Source: Ctena decussata
Lineage: Eukaryota; Mollusca; Bivalvia; Lucinida; Lucinidae
Reading direction: 5' to 3'
DNA: 64,000 nucleotides
Assembly (NCBI GenBank): GCA_963989385.1
Contig: OZ022503.1
Location: forward strand, 92,204,638-92,268,637
The notes beneath the pieces were generated by a model. It searched no databases, was not told where the DNA came from, and saw only the letters and a program-made list of their open reading frames with translations. Shown here piece after piece: positions 1 to 11,270 of the stretch. Position 1 is the stretch's first letter; each line of letters starts with the position of its first letter. The position numbers and the translations under genes were made by a program.

Positions 1-1855
1 AGAAAAATACAGGGAAGCAAACAAGAGGATTCAGAAGGCAATGAAGAAAGCGAAGGAGGACTGAATAGCTACCCAGTGCGAGGAGATCGAAACTTGCCTG
101 AATAAAAACAATAGCAAGAAAGCATACCAGCTGGTGAAGGATCTAACTTCAGAGAAACAGGGTAGATCGACAACTATCCAGGACAAGTCTAAGAAATGCC
201 TGAGAGAGGAACGAAAAATTCTCAGCAGATGGACAGAATATTGCTCAGAACTATACAACCATGAGACTTACGGTGACAATGCGGTTCAGGACTGCAGTCA
301 GCCCCAAGAATAAGATCAACAACCGATCATTTGTGAGGAAGTTTAGATTGCAGTAGCAGCACTGAAGAAGTGAAATCTGCCGGAGTTGATAATATACCAG
401 CAGAGCTTGTTCAAGCTGGCTTGGAGACCATGATTGACGTTTTAACAGAAATCTGTAACAGGATCTGGAGAACAGGAGAATGGACTACCCCATGGACTAA
501 GTCGCTGATTATTACACTCCCTAAAAAAGGCCAACCTACAGCTCTGCCAGAACTACAGAACCATCAGCCTCATCAGTCATTCAAGCAAAGTTATGCTGAA
601 AGTCATCATGAACAGGCTTAAACCACAAGCCGAAGAGATAATCGCTGAGGAACAGGCTGGGTTCCGAGCAGGAAGGAGCACCACAGAACAGATCTTTAAC
701 CTTAGAATCCTGTGTGAAAAGTATCTCCAACATCAGCAGAATCTGTACCATGTCTTCATTGATTTCAAAAACGCCTTTGACAGGGTATGGCATGCAGTCT
801 TATGGGTCACCATGCGGAAGTACAATGTCAGTGAAAACCTAGTTCGCACCATTGAGCAGCTTTACGACAAGGCTACAAGTGCAGTCCTGAAAAATGGCAG
901 CACAGGAGAATGGTTTAAAACAACAGTTGGAGTAAGACAAGGATGTCTTCTGTCGCCCACTCTTTTCAACATTTTTCTCGAACGGATCATGTCATGCTCT
1001 GGAAGAACATGGCGGAAAGGTTAGCATAGTTGGCTGAAACATTACAAATCTGCGGTTTGCTGATGACATAGACGCTCTAGCTGAGGAAGAGCAGGAACAA
1101 GAAGCTCTAGTTTAAAGTCTCGATCAAACCTGCACAAGGTATAAGATAGAGATCAGTGCTGAGAAGACCAAACTGATGACGAACAGCGAAGATGGCACCC
1201 AGAAGGAGATCAAGGTAAAAGGGCAGGAGCTGGGTACCGTAACAACCTTCAAATACCTTGGAGCAGTTGGCTTAGATTATAGCTCAAAATAGGAGGTTCT
1301 CTCAAGGATTGCACAAGCTACTTCAGCTCTTACCAAGTTGAAACCAATTTGTAGAGATAACAACATATCTCTTGGATCTAAGGTGAAATTTATGCGCTCC
1401 CTTGTCATTTCCATATTTCTGTATGCCTGTGAATCGTGGACCTTGACAGCAGAGTTAGAGAAAAGAACGCAGGCCTTTGAGATGAGACGCTACCGAAGGT
1501 TACTGAACATTTCATACAAGGACCATATAACCAATGAGGGGGTTTGCAGAAGATCCAAGCAGCCATTGGAAAATATGATGAACTCCTAACGCTGGTCAAG
1601 AAACGGAAACTTAGGTGGTTTGGCCACGTAACAAGGTCTTCTGGTTTAGCAAAGACGATTCTACAGGGCACAGTGAAAGCAAAAAGAAGAAGAGGCAGAC
1701 AGATGAAGAGGTGGGAAGACACTATTAAAGAGTGAACAGGGATGGGTTTTGCCAGCTCAACTAGGGCAGCTGAAGACAGGACAAGGTGGTAAGGGATTGT
1801 TTTGAAGTCATCTGTGGTGCCCCAACGACCTAGTAAGGTTATGGGATAGAATAGA
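1..1855 (+). pseudogene. RTE-like LINE, decayed, 5' cut by window edge
   Basis: Remnant of a non-LTR retrotransposon reverse transcriptase. It opens inside the linker between endonuclease and RT. The RT core then follows in pieces: the motif around AGVDNIPAELV (370-420), EEQAGFRAGRSTTEQIF (650-700), FIDFKNAFDRVWHA (755-795), GVRQGCLLSPTLFNIFLE (930-990), and the catalytic FADDIDALAEE near 1055-1085. The C-terminal domain (about 1330-1740) has the W-T-L-T-A and RRGRQ-type motifs of RTE-clade elements. Several in-frame stops and frameshifts break it, so it is not functional. The 3' end is an ATAGAATAG-type short repeat at about 1845-1860, as RTE elements often have. A second copy at 4967-5725 is about 90% alike by eye. 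The clade is assigned from recalled family motifs, not by phylogeny. Confidence 0.85.
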
Positions 1856-2532
1856 ATAGAAAATATAAAAACGGTAAATATAGCTAGCCAAGACGGTCAC
1901 AATCACAAGTACAGCTTGCTATCTCCCTTTGTTAATTCCATGTGTTTACGCTGTATGAGCAAGAGACTTGTTTTTAGTTTTTTAATGTCTTCTGCATATA
2001 GTCTTTGGTTAAGTCATCACAATACAATCAAATCCTACATCCCTAAATCTGATAAAATAACTCTTCCTTTGAGCGTGATTTGATCAGGATTGGTTACACA
2101 GAATGTTTTGCCGATAAAATAATGTATTTAAGGTGGGGTGGGAGTAATTCAGCGCCGCCGTGCGGCAGTTTCTGTCGCAACGTTACGTAATGACGTCAAA
2201 CGTTCGGTCTGAGAAAAACAAGATGGCGTCAACATTATCCACCTCTGTGATTACATGCACTACATGGACTGATTACAAAATGCAAAGAGGCTGAGCACTG
2301 GGTTAAATTCAAAAGAAATAGAAAGTGTCGTAGAGAAGAAACTGCAAATAAATATAGCTAGTTATTACTAGCGGGAAAGCTTTTCTCTGGCAGTTTCTCA
2401 TCAGTTTGTTACACGGAGGTCGCAACTGCTGTTGCAATAATTTTATTACAAATTTCATACGACACAGCTTCATGAAATTGAAATGAGAAGTCAGATCACT
2501 GTCTACACTTCGACCATGCATTTTAGATTTCC

Positions 2533-2612
2533 GCCTCCAGCGGCTCTCGGATCTTGGACAGCTAGGTCAGCAGGCCAGCGCTTAACCTACTGAGCTACCG
2601 GGGCTCCTCGAG
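2533..2612 (-). repeat. tRNA-like fragment, probable SINE head
   Basis: Read on the minus strand, the sequence has an A-box-like stretch (TAGCTCAGTAGGTTAAGCGC) after a GGAGCCCCGG start, as in a tRNA 5' half. A clean B box and cloverleaf are not visible, so it is a pseudo-tRNA or SINE head and not a working tRNA gene. It lies next to the SINE-like tail at 2621-2790, but the two parts are not in the head-to-tail order expected of one intact SINE. Confidence 0.35.
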
Positions 2613-2620
2613 TGTTATCA

Positions 2621-2790
2621 CGGATAGATAGATGGATGGAGGAATGGATGGATGGATTGAGATTAAACGTCCTTTTTAAGAGTAATCCAGTCATATCAGG
2701 ACCATGGTAATGTGATAATGAAAGGCTGTGTGCCATGGGGCGTTATCATACCACCCACACTTAAAATACTAATCAGTTAAAAGTAGGCCA
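2621..2790 (-). repeat. SINE-like 3' tail with (ATCC)n
   Basis: On the minus strand the segment ends in GGACGTTTAATCTCAATCC followed by ATCC repeats (plus-strand GGAT repeats at about 2627-2660). The GGACGTTWAA block just before a short tandem tail matches the tails of the SINEs at 8390, 47405 and 62542, suggesting shared LINE-end recognition. The 5' limit is uncertain. Confidence 0.4.
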
Positions 2791-3077
2791 CATTGCAGTG
2801 ATATTAAAAATTCTTAGGCTGTCCCTAGCGTTTGAACAACGCCAGGCAGCCGTATCAACGCCGATGCAATAACGCCAGGACCTTTTACCAATGTTAGTAC
2901 AATAATTCAACGTTCTGTTCTGTCAGCAAGCCGAAAGAAATGTGGCGTTTCTTTTTCCTTGCCTTTCTTTCATTTTCCTGTCTTTCATTTCTTCATTTTT
3001 TTCAAGTGTATATCAACGAATTCTTTCATTGAATCTCCTAGTATCTAAAGTGAATTCAAGCTGCATTTTCACAGTCA

Positions 3078-3082
<5 letters not shown>

Positions 3083-3108
<26 letters not shown>
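3083..3108. repeat. (AG)n microsatellite
   Basis: Thirteen uninterrupted AG dinucleotides. Confidence 0.95.
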
Positions 3109-4211
3109 TCGCCAAGGTCCAGTCGCAGTGCGAAATTCTAGGGTCGGGTCATGTACTGGAAAACCTGACTCGCTTACACTGTACAAACGACAAGGGACAA
3201 GGGAATTGTTCAAATGTCAAAACACGTGGAAGCCCATCCTTAAGGTGTTGTTTAAGAGAGTTTGTCAACTCAGGTGCGCGTAAACTGTACGAAAGGGCAT
3301 TCTGGCAATGTCTTCGATTCCCTTTTTTTAATTATTATTACAGAAAAAAATTGGCTAATGCATTGAGAGAAAATGTACTACATCTACTTTCCCGAGGATA
3401 ACAATCATGTGTGAAGAAAGTCCTAGACAAATTTCGCCGGGATCCTACAATAAGCGACGGCTGATACGCGGCGCGAAAAGTAAAGTAACGTTAACGTCAC
3501 CATGCGCGACGTTAATATTTCAGTCTAAAGAGACAGCACGCAGGGCATTTTATGCACTTTAGCTCGAAAGTTAAGTCGGCGACCTACTATTTTATTGCTT
3601 TAATATACACTTCTATCATTTGGCCATACTGTGTTAGTTTTTGAAGAAAAAAATACGTTTTGCTTTCTCAGAATGAAGATTTTTATCCAAGAGAGACGTG
3701 CAAAAAAGTGCGTTTTCCATAGAACGCCATTATAACGTCGGGTCGGAAATGAGGAAAAATTGACGTTTTCGAGGTCAGATATCTTGAAAACGACAACGGC
3801 GACACCCCTTTTTTTATTACATTTTCTGAAAGAGGGACTACAAATGTACAATATAAGGAAGTATGAATAAAATCATGTGTTTTGTCAGTTACTCCCACCT
3901 CACCTTAATTCTCGAAATACGTTAAGTATTCTATATAGTGGTCATACTGACGCATGAAATCATATTTTTTTTTGCGTCAGCAAACGGTAGAGTCATGTCA
4001 GATCACTTTTTTTTGTATAGCTCAGAGAGACATGCCCGTTGCCTGCCGAAACCTGCGCATTATCTCTTCCATTTCAAATTTTTAGAGTTTAGCGACACCG
4101 AAGAAGCTAAATATAGAAACGCGCGTTTGTCGCACTAAATTAGGTATGGATACATTTATATTAGAACTACTTGGCCGACATCACTGCTTGTGGAAAATTT
4201 GTCCCCGAGAG

Positions 4212-4321
4212 TGAGTGAGTGAGTGAACTCGGGTTTAACGTCCCACCAACAAAAGTCTCATCCGAAAGACCGGAGAAGCGGGGGATCGATCTTGCGATCC
4301 CTGGTTTGGTAGTCCGGAGTG
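4212..4321 (-). mobile_element. truncated tRNA-derived SINE with 8-bp target duplication
   Basis: A minus-strand copy of the SINE seen complete at 47405-47572. The (GAGT)n tail, GGGTTTAACGTCCCACCAAC, CTCATCCGAAAGACCGGAG and the tRNA-like part up to TAGTCCGGAGTG are recognisable. The internal segment is shortened and the 5' end of the head is missing. CCCGAGAG flanks it on both sides (4204-4211 and 4322-4329) as a target duplication. Removing the insert gives back a continuous ~0.5-kb tandem unit. Confidence 0.8.
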
Positions 4322-4966
4322 CCCGAGAGTATCATCAATCCAGTTAGTCTGCGTTTCAGTGTTGGTTATGGTTTTCTGGCATTTGGATCACTACTCTAAT
4401 ACTGCTGTAAAGTAACCATATTCCATTTTATGTATATCCGGTAAAATTTCTAAATTATTCTAAAACTAAGACTGACGTGTTGTAGTGACATGAAACTAAG
4501 CGGAGTTTGGTTTCACTTCCTGTCCTTGTCTGTCGCCTTTTTCGACACACAGGGATTGAGGTAACTCGATGGGGGTTGCCTGCGCTCGCGAGTTAATACA
4601 AAGGCGTCTCTTACCGGATGTCTGCAGCTAATGTGTCCCACGGAAAACGCGGTTAGTGTGACTCGAAAGGGGATGCGCGTCATTTCTTCTCTATCTAACT
4701 TTTGGGGTTTAGCGACCCTGAAGAAGTTAAGTACAGAACCGCGCATCTGTTGCACTAAAGTAGGTATGGAAACATTTATAAGTGCACCACTGGGCCGATA
4801 TCACTGCTGATGGACAATTTATCACCGACGATATCATCAACCCAATTACAGTTCTGATTCTGGTTCACTGGTACTACTACTTAAATACTTATTTAAAGTA
4901 ACCTCATTCCATCTGATGTATAGCCGGTAAAATTCCTAAATAGTTCTTAGACTTATACTAACTTGA

Positions 4967-5725
4967 GTTGAAAGTCTTGACCAAACCTGCACAAGGTATA
5001 AGATGGAGAACAGTGCTGAGAAGACCAAACTGATGACGAACAGCGCAGACGGCATCCACAGGGAGATCAAGGTAAAAGGGCAGAAGCTGGGTACTGTAAG
5101 CAGCTTCAAATTTATTGGAGCAATTGTCTCAGATGATGGCTCAAAACAGGAGGTTCTCTCAAGGATTGCACAAGCCACTTCAGCTCTTACTAAGCTGAAA
5201 CCAATTTGGAGAGATAACAATATATCTCTTGGATCAAAGGTGAAACTTATGCGCTCCCTTGTCATTTCCATATTTCTGTATGCCTGTGAATCATGGACCT
5301 TGACAGCAGAGTTAGAGAAAAGAACGCAGGCCTTTGAGATGAGACGCTACCGAAGGTTACTGAACATTTCGTACAAGGACCATATAACCAATGAGGAGGT
5401 TCGCAGGAAGATCCAAGCAGCCATTGGAGAATATAATGAACTCCTTACGCTGGTCAAGAAACGGAATCTAAGGTGGTTTGGCCACGTCTCAAGGTCTTCT
5501 GGTTTAGCAAAGACAATTCTTCAGGGCACAGTGAAAGGAAAAAGAAGAAGAGGTAGACAGAAGAAGAGGTGGGAAGACAATATCAAGGAGTGGACAGGAA
5601 TGGATTTTGCCGGCTCAACTAGGGCAGCTGAAGACAGGACAAGGTGGAAAGGGATTGTTTTGAAGTCATCTGTGGTGCCCCAACGACCTAGTAAGGTTAT
5701 GGGATAGAATAGAGAAATAGAATAG
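4967..5725 (+). mobile_element. 5'-truncated RTE-like LINE copy; 234-aa ORF at 5003-5707
   Basis: Contains the post-catalytic part of an RTE-type reverse transcriptase as an uninterrupted ORF. Visible blocks are the thumb region (VKGQKLGTVSSFKFIGAIVS), LYACESWTLTAELEKR, ISYKDHITNEEVRRKI, LRWFGHVSRSSGLAKTIL and RRRGRQKKRWEDNIKEW. The catalytic FADD part is absent because the copy is 5'-truncated. It ends in an ATAGAATAG-type tail. AACTTGA occurs at 4960-4966 and 5726-5732 as a 7-bp target duplication. It is inserted in a unit of the ~0.5-kb tandem repeat. The open frame suggests a younger insertion than the copy at 1-1855, but the fragment cannot encode an active RT. Confidence 0.85.
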
Positions 5726-6719
5726 AACTTGACATTGCGACATGAGTCTTAGCAAAGTTTGGCTTCCATTCTTTTGGGTTGGCTCAACTCTTTTTTGCTG
5801 CTTGGACATCTTTTGCCAATGCCCTTGTCTGTCGCCTTTCACGAGACGCAGGGGTTGAGGTTGCTCGATTGGGGACGCCTGTGCTCACGAGTTAATACGT
5901 AGGCGTCTCTTACCTGATGCCTGCAGCTAATGTGTCTCGATGAATAAGACAGTAAGTGTTACACGGAGAGGGATGTTCGCTGCCTGCCGAGACCTGCGCA
6001 TCACCTCTTCTTTAAATGGGATTTAGCGACAGTGAAGAGGTTAAATACAGACACGCGCGTCTGTCGCACTAAATTTGGTATGGACATTTATATATTACAT
6101 AATGTCAAAGCTCTCATTTGCAAATTGGTCTTATTATAATTGTGATGTTTCAGACTTTGGTCCGCTCAAAGCGGTCTATGTCTAGCTTAGTGCAAAGTAT
6201 CACAGTCACGTCTGATTGGCTTTGAAGTTTATTCATTCTTTTGTCGGCTTGTTTGTTGTATGTCACCTTTATAGCTGGCAACTTTGCTTCCTGCCATCTT
6301 TTGAATATAAGTGGAATATAAGTAAAAACAGATGTTTAAGGTTTTTCCAATAATTCGTTCTTATTCTACAATATCATGTCTTCATTTGTCTGTTGAGTGA
6401 GTAGCATTTGCTATTAGTTAGTGTGAACCATTATGCAAGCAGAAGGGCGAGTTTTTGATCCAGTAAAAATCCTTTAAGCCCCAGCAATCTTTTACTGACC
6501 GTTCCAAGGCGGTACTTCTGTTGTGGGTTTTTTTCAATGTTACATGTTGTTAGGTTGCTTGCCTATGGCCTCTTGCAGTGTGACCACCTGAATAGCTGTC
6601 AATTTTGCTTTCTGTTTTATTTTGTTTTGTAATTAAGGTAGAATTCTGTTTTTATTTGTTAAAACAAAACAGAAATATTGTTCATGATGAAATCGGTCAT
6701 TTGTGGAGTGTAAATACTG

Positions 6720-8120
6720 TTGTAGGTCTACCTTAAAGATCCGAAGTTTCCGGGCAGAAAGGTCTGTATAAACAGTGGAAACCGATACCAGACTGCTTCT
6801 TAGGAACCAGTCTGATCAAGGTTTACACAGTTGCCATTCTATTTGCGCATTTTTGTAGGTATTACTCTATGGTGGAACCGGAATAAGAGGATAATAAATC
6901 ATAGGGCAAGGACCCGCTGTGCTTGCAGCAGGTGCAGAATTTGTGTTGTCTGTTGGGGGGATATTTTTGAAGTTTAAGATGGTTTTGCTGGGAAACGAAA
7001 CGGCGAAATGCTTGGTTGTTGTCTTGTTCTGTAGCTTTAAATGTAAGTTTTACTAATATAATATACATAACCATGTCCGATCAATTACATACATTTTTCA
7101 TGGTTTTTTATGCCCCCAACTTCGGAGAAGTTGAGGGGGCATATTGGTTTTGGCCTGTCTGTCCGTTCGTCCGTCCGTCTGTCTATCTGTCGGTAACGCT
7201 TTATGGCAGTTGGGAAACTCAAGAACCGCTAAGTTTGGATCTTGAAAATAAAGCAAAACTGTAATGTTTTCCCTCCGCCGGTCTTGTCGTTCAGGAGTTA
7301 TGCCCCTTTTCGACTTTTTCATTTTATATAGGAACAACCTTGTGAACAAAATATCTGAAGAATCCCTTTAGCTAGCATCCAGACTTTGGCATACAATTAC
7401 AGACCAAGGTGTAGATGACCTGATTAACTTTTAAGCATATTTTATAAATTTTCAGTTACGTATTCTTGTTTTTTTTCGGACATAGACATTTGGTATAGAA
7501 ACAAGCTTGTGAACAAAATATCTAAAGAACGGCATAAGCTAGGATCGTTGTATTTGGCATACAGGTCTAAACCAAGGCGTAAATTACCTGGTCAACTTTG
7601 TAGCCTATGTCATAATTTATTGGTTGAATTATTCACCTTTTTTGGATGGACATAGGCATTTTGTATATGGAACAAGCTATAGGAATAACTTTGGGAACAA
7701 AAAATCTGAAGAACCACTTAAGCTGTGTTACTTACAATTGGAATATGGTTAGAGATTAAGATGTAGATGAATCGATTAATACCCCTTTCGGACTTAAATA
7801 TTAATTTTATAAAAAAATGTAAAAAAAACACACACTTATTTGCAAGATAACTGCAATATTTTAACCAATTTTGTTTCATATATCCTATATTATATTATAT
7901 GATTTGCAGAAATGAAAGTGCATTCAAATGCCAGAAATATGAATTGAAATGGAATATGTGTGAAAGATGTATGTAGTAATATAAAATTTTGGTATGTAGG
8001 AAAACAAAACGGTGATTGTTTTCCTCATCTAAAAGTTTTAAAGCTCTTTGGGTTATTTATCTGGTATAATGGTTTGAATGAACCACCAATATTTCTATTC
8101 AGAATCCAATTATCTTAAAG
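6720..8120 (+). repeat. dispersed repeat segment, copy 1, split by an insertion
   Basis: 6720-7108 plus about 7796-8120 aligns by eye with the contiguous segment 58525-59220. Shared landmarks are GATCCGAAGTTTCCGGGCAG, GTATAAACAGTGGAAACCG, GCAGCAGGTGCAG, GATTTGCAGAAATGAAAGTG and CCCTTTGGGTTA-like sequence. The middle (about 7109-7795) is missing from the other copy and is therefore an insertion. No ORF of note. Confidence 0.7.
7109..7795 (+). mobile_element. hairpin-headed insertion element with (GTCC/GTCT)n
   Basis: Begins with a strong hairpin (7111-7141, arms TGCCCCCAACTTC / GAAGTTGAGGGGGCA) followed by a GTCCGTCCGTCTGTC-type microsatellite. A region of imperfect repeats follows (blocks with AACAAAATATCTGAAGAA and CAAGGTGTAGATGACCTG at about 7340, 7515 and 7690, spaced roughly 170 bp). 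Its limits are set by the intact paralogous segment at 58.5-59.2 kb. No protein is encoded. The same design recurs at 38349 and 49904. Confidence 0.6.
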
Positions 8121-8392
8121 CAGAAAATAGATTAAACAGATGTTGCTGCTGTTTTCAATAAGGGAGCTAAAAGACTACTTATTTGGGAAAGAGCTGCAAA
8201 ATCGGCTTACCGTGTATGTCTTTCATGTACTATTGTCATTTTTTGTGTGTATGTCTCTTTCTCCTTTGGTTTTTAGGGTGGGAAGTAGAACATGATTGTA
8301 TTGATTCCTGGTCATTGCCCATCTTTTTACTTTTCAAACTTGAGAGGGGCGGTATACTTTATGTTTGCTTGTAAAATATCTGCATATTTACG

Positions 8393-8675
8393 CTGGGCCG
8401 CGTAGCGTAATCGGTAGGGCGCCTGACTCCTAAGTCAGAGGTCCTGGGTTAGAAACCCGGCCTGGCCTCATACTTTCGTTTTTTCTTCTGCTGATTCAAG
8501 AAGGGCAGCTGTCGGTTACTGGCGACAGTATGTGCACTTAGTACTGGTTAACCGCTTAGGAGGTCTAAGCCTGCCCAGGAATAGTGTGGTTAAGTTAACT
8601 GACCTTCCCGACATGACCATTGCTGTTTACCGTGGACGTTAAGCATTCAATCAATTAATCAATCAATCAACCAAT
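8393..8675 (+). mobile_element. tRNA-derived SINE, family A, copy 1
   Basis: The head is tRNA-like: GGGCCGCGTAGCGTAATCGG with the A box, an anticodon-arm-like CTGACTCCTAAGTCAG (loop one base short of a tRNA), and GGGTTAGAAACCC in place of a normal B box. The body (about 8465-8640) shares GTATGTGCACTTAG.ACTGG, TTAACCGCTTAGGA, CTGCCCAGGAATAGTG and CCGACATGACCAT with the copy at 62542-62835. The end is TACCGTGGACGTTAAGC then (ATCA)n. CTGCATATTT (8380-8389) and CTACATATTT (8676-8685) look like a 10-bp target duplication with one change. Confidence 0.85.
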
Positions 8676-9644
8676 CTACATATTTTCATTGACGGGTCTG
8701 GAAAAACTGTGTGTTGACTTATATCACATTTCTTTGCCAGATATATTGCATACTACCTGACAGCCATGCTATAATCTGTACAGATATTAGTTGTGTTGGC
8801 CCACTGTGACTTCACATGAAATTTTGTTACGATCGCCCGAGTTTTCCGATCCTTGTAATGTCTATCTTAATATATTTGGTAACATTACGACTGACAATAC
8901 AATGCCAAAATATGTGTTAGAATCAAAATTTACAAACCAGAATAGAAATGTAAAGAAACATAAAATACCACATTTTGCCTTTTATACGTCTTTTTCTTTA
9001 TCAAGACAATATCGCTAGACTCAATTATGCATTCTTTTCTGTAAAACTGTATGTTCAGCCTACCTTGTCAGCGGCACATAGTACAACATTACTACACTTG
9101 GCCGGATCCTTTATTACGTCACATGACAAGCATCTTGGTCCAGTCGTACGGTTACCTATAACGTAATAGAAAATATGTACTCTAATAAAGGAAAAATATG
9201 AGAACTTTTTATACTACTGATTACCAGTTTGTCTATTGATTAGAATATGTGATAACGCATTTCCAAAATAAAAAAGAAAATACATTTTCCTCGATTTCGT
9301 CAGATTTTTTTACATTATCAGTTTTATACGTACACTATTTTAAAACTGATAAATCTCTTCTATGCCTGATAACTTACCAGACTTTTAATTTTCATGACGT
9401 TTGAAGTTGGCCGTTGAACTTAGAAATATCGACCTCGGATGAAGAGCTCACGCTTTATCAGCATATTTTTCATCTTCAGAAATGAATGTCTCTATTTGAA
9501 AAACTACTTTTTAGCAATCAAAGAGCACACGCAAAAGCAACAGCGCTGCAAACACTTTATGAGATGATATAATTAGATATGAGAGATGACAGATCTGCAT
9601 TTTCAATTTCCAAGAGCAAAAGTTGGTCAATCATTACGTTCTCC

Positions 9645-9712
9645 GCCTGCTTCTCCGACCTTTCGGATGAGACTTTAAACTCAGGTTCCGTCTCCGTATG
9701 ACATATGTTAGT
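9645..9712 (+). repeat. SINE family B fragment
   Basis: CGCCTGCTTCTCCGACC, TTTCGGATGAGACTTTAAAC and CCGTCTCCGTATGAC match the middle of the SINE at 47405-47572. Head and tail are missing. Confidence 0.6.
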
Positions 9713-9714
9713 CA

Positions 9715-10215
9715 GTGTTTTAGTGTTGATTCGGGTTCTTTAGCACTTGAGTCACTACTTAACTACTGGTTTATAGTAACCTTATTATTTCATATCGGGT
9801 AAAATTTCTAAACTATTCTAAAACTAAGACAAACTAATTATAGTGTCATAAATTTTAGCAGAGTTTGGCTTCAATTCTTTAAGATTATTTTGGCTTTTTG
9901 TAGGTTCTTGCTGCATCGGTAATCTTCCTGATGCCCTTGTCTGTCTCTTTTCGAGAGACACGGGAATTGAGGTAGCTCAACGTGGGAAGCCTGCGCTCGC
10001 AAGTCAATACGTCGGTGTCTCTTACCGGATGTCTGAAACTAATGTGTCATGCGGAATGCAAGTGATAGTGTGGGTCGGAGAGGACTGCTCGTTGCTTGCC
10101 GAGACATGTGCATCACATTTTTATTTCAACATTGTATGGATTTAGCGACACTGAAGAAGTTGAATACAGTAACGCGCGTCTGTCGCACTGAATGCAAATT
10201 ACGTTTATGTTGGCG
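9715..10215 (+). repeat. dispersed copy of the ~0.5-kb tandem unit
   Basis: Contains in order the same blocks as the 4.3-6.1 kb array: GGGTAAAATTTCTAAACTATTC, GCAGAGTTTGGCTTCAATTC, CCCTTGTCTGTCTCTTTTCG, GCCTGCGCTCGCAAGTCAATAC, CTTACCGGATGTCTG, TTTAGCGACACTGAAGAAG and CGCGCGTCTGTCGCACTGAA. It is a diverged single copy with no ORF of note. Confidence 0.6.
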
Positions 10216-10899
10216 GGACATTGAGCCTGCGTTCACTCACTAATCATTACGATTATAGTATTGTTCCAAACGTCTTTTATATATGTATACGGTATTAAAC
10301 GTTTAATCACCATTACATTACTTTTATGGTGCGGTTTTTCTTTAATTTTAGATTATTATTCTAGAAGATTCATTTGACATTCCTATAAAATAACTCGATG
10401 AGACTTCTTCCGTCGATTTTCTGTTCAAAACGTCAAAATCACACTACGATACGATAGACAATTTACGAAGACAATATTAAGAAGCGGCTTTTCTGGTTGC
10501 TGGAATAATGTGAAAAGGGCGTGTGAATGACTTTCAGTTCTTAATATTATTTACCGACACTCTCACGACGTAGATGTAATATTTCTATTCTGTGTTTACA
10601 TTAAGTATTTTAAAAAACGTATCTATTTTATCAGAGCATACAGTGGGAACGCATATCCATGGCGGAGTGATATTTTTATACAGATAGCAACGAAAAAACC
10701 TTCTAAATTTCTAAGACTCAGATTCAATTGACGAACGTGTCGCAATTTCAGTGATGCTTTGTCGGCGAATCAAAGTACACAATGCCGAAAATAAGATATG
10801 GTTTTATCCTTACATCTTAATTTAATTCTCTATGCGTTTAAGAGCAGAGCTAAACACCGAGATATTCGGCAATCGAACGTTTTACGTGATCATGGAAAG

Positions 10900-11100
10900 A
10901 CGACTCTTATCCGCCAACATCAACAGCAATTTTCAAAATAAATCGACTTTCTCCCGTCGGCGGACGTATGCCATGAAAAACCATGGTATCTACCCTTTCT
11001 CCATTATAAAAATTAAGTAATTCGGTGTGTGGGACAATTTCCTTTGCAAAATAATGTTTAGGTACTCTATTTCGTTTTCTCAAAAAATGGCGGATTTTTA
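10900..11100 (+). repeat. short dispersed repeat, related to 36260-36440
   Basis: Shares GACTTTCTCCCG and GTGTGGGACAATTTCCTTTGCAAAATAA-like sequence with 36260-36440. Nothing else is recognised between 10215 and 11270. Confidence 0.45.
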
Positions 11101-11270
11101 CCTGATCGATAGACAGCAAAATAATCTGTAATAAATTCAAACATTACGGAAATGTTCTTGAATCCTGAAATCCGACACACGAAGAGGAACGCATCTTGTA
11201 ATTCAACATACAACAATATTTTTTCTGTACTTTCTTCAGAATGATTGGGAAAAGAATTCTGATCAGTAGC

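Larger units (their letters stand above)
2132..3904. mobile_element. TTAA-flanked terminal-inverted-repeat element, non-autonomous
   Basis: The left end reads GGTGGGGTGGGAGTAA directly after TTAA (2128-2131). The right end is its reverse complement with one mismatch, directly before TTAA (3905-3908). A TTAA target duplication with short terminal inverted repeats is the signature of piggyBac-type transposition. No transposase ORF is visible in the 1.77 kb interior, so I read it as a non-autonomous, MITE-like member. The interior carries a degraded tRNA-like piece, a SINE-like tail and an (AG)n tract, so it has been a landing site for other repeats. The superfamily assignment is inference from the ends only. 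Confidence 0.6.
3960..6115 (+). repeat. ~0.5-kb tandem repeat array interrupted by a SINE and an RTE copy
   Basis: A recognisable block, GCCTGCGCTCGCGAGTTAATAC then CTTACCGGATG, a TTTAGCGAC...GAAGAAGTTAA stretch and CGCACTAAAT..GGTATGG, recurs in tandem. The GGTATGG landmark falls at about 4145, 4764 and 6078. After subtracting the SINE (about 110 bp) and the RTE insertion (about 766 bp with its duplication), the period is roughly 0.5-0.55 kb. Further copies of the unit sit at 9715-10215 (plus) and 43073-43260 (minus), so it is both tandem and dispersed. No coding capacity is visible. It could be a satellite-like derivative of an unrecognised transposon. Confidence 0.65.

Noticed and set aside
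7100..7349. Plus and minus ORFs with SVRPSVYLSVT-like repeats
   Set aside because: They are translations of the GTCCGTCCGTC microsatellite in a hairpin-headed element.
8395..8470. Functional tRNA gene
   Set aside because: The anticodon loop is one base short, the B box is altered, and a SINE body and tail follow.
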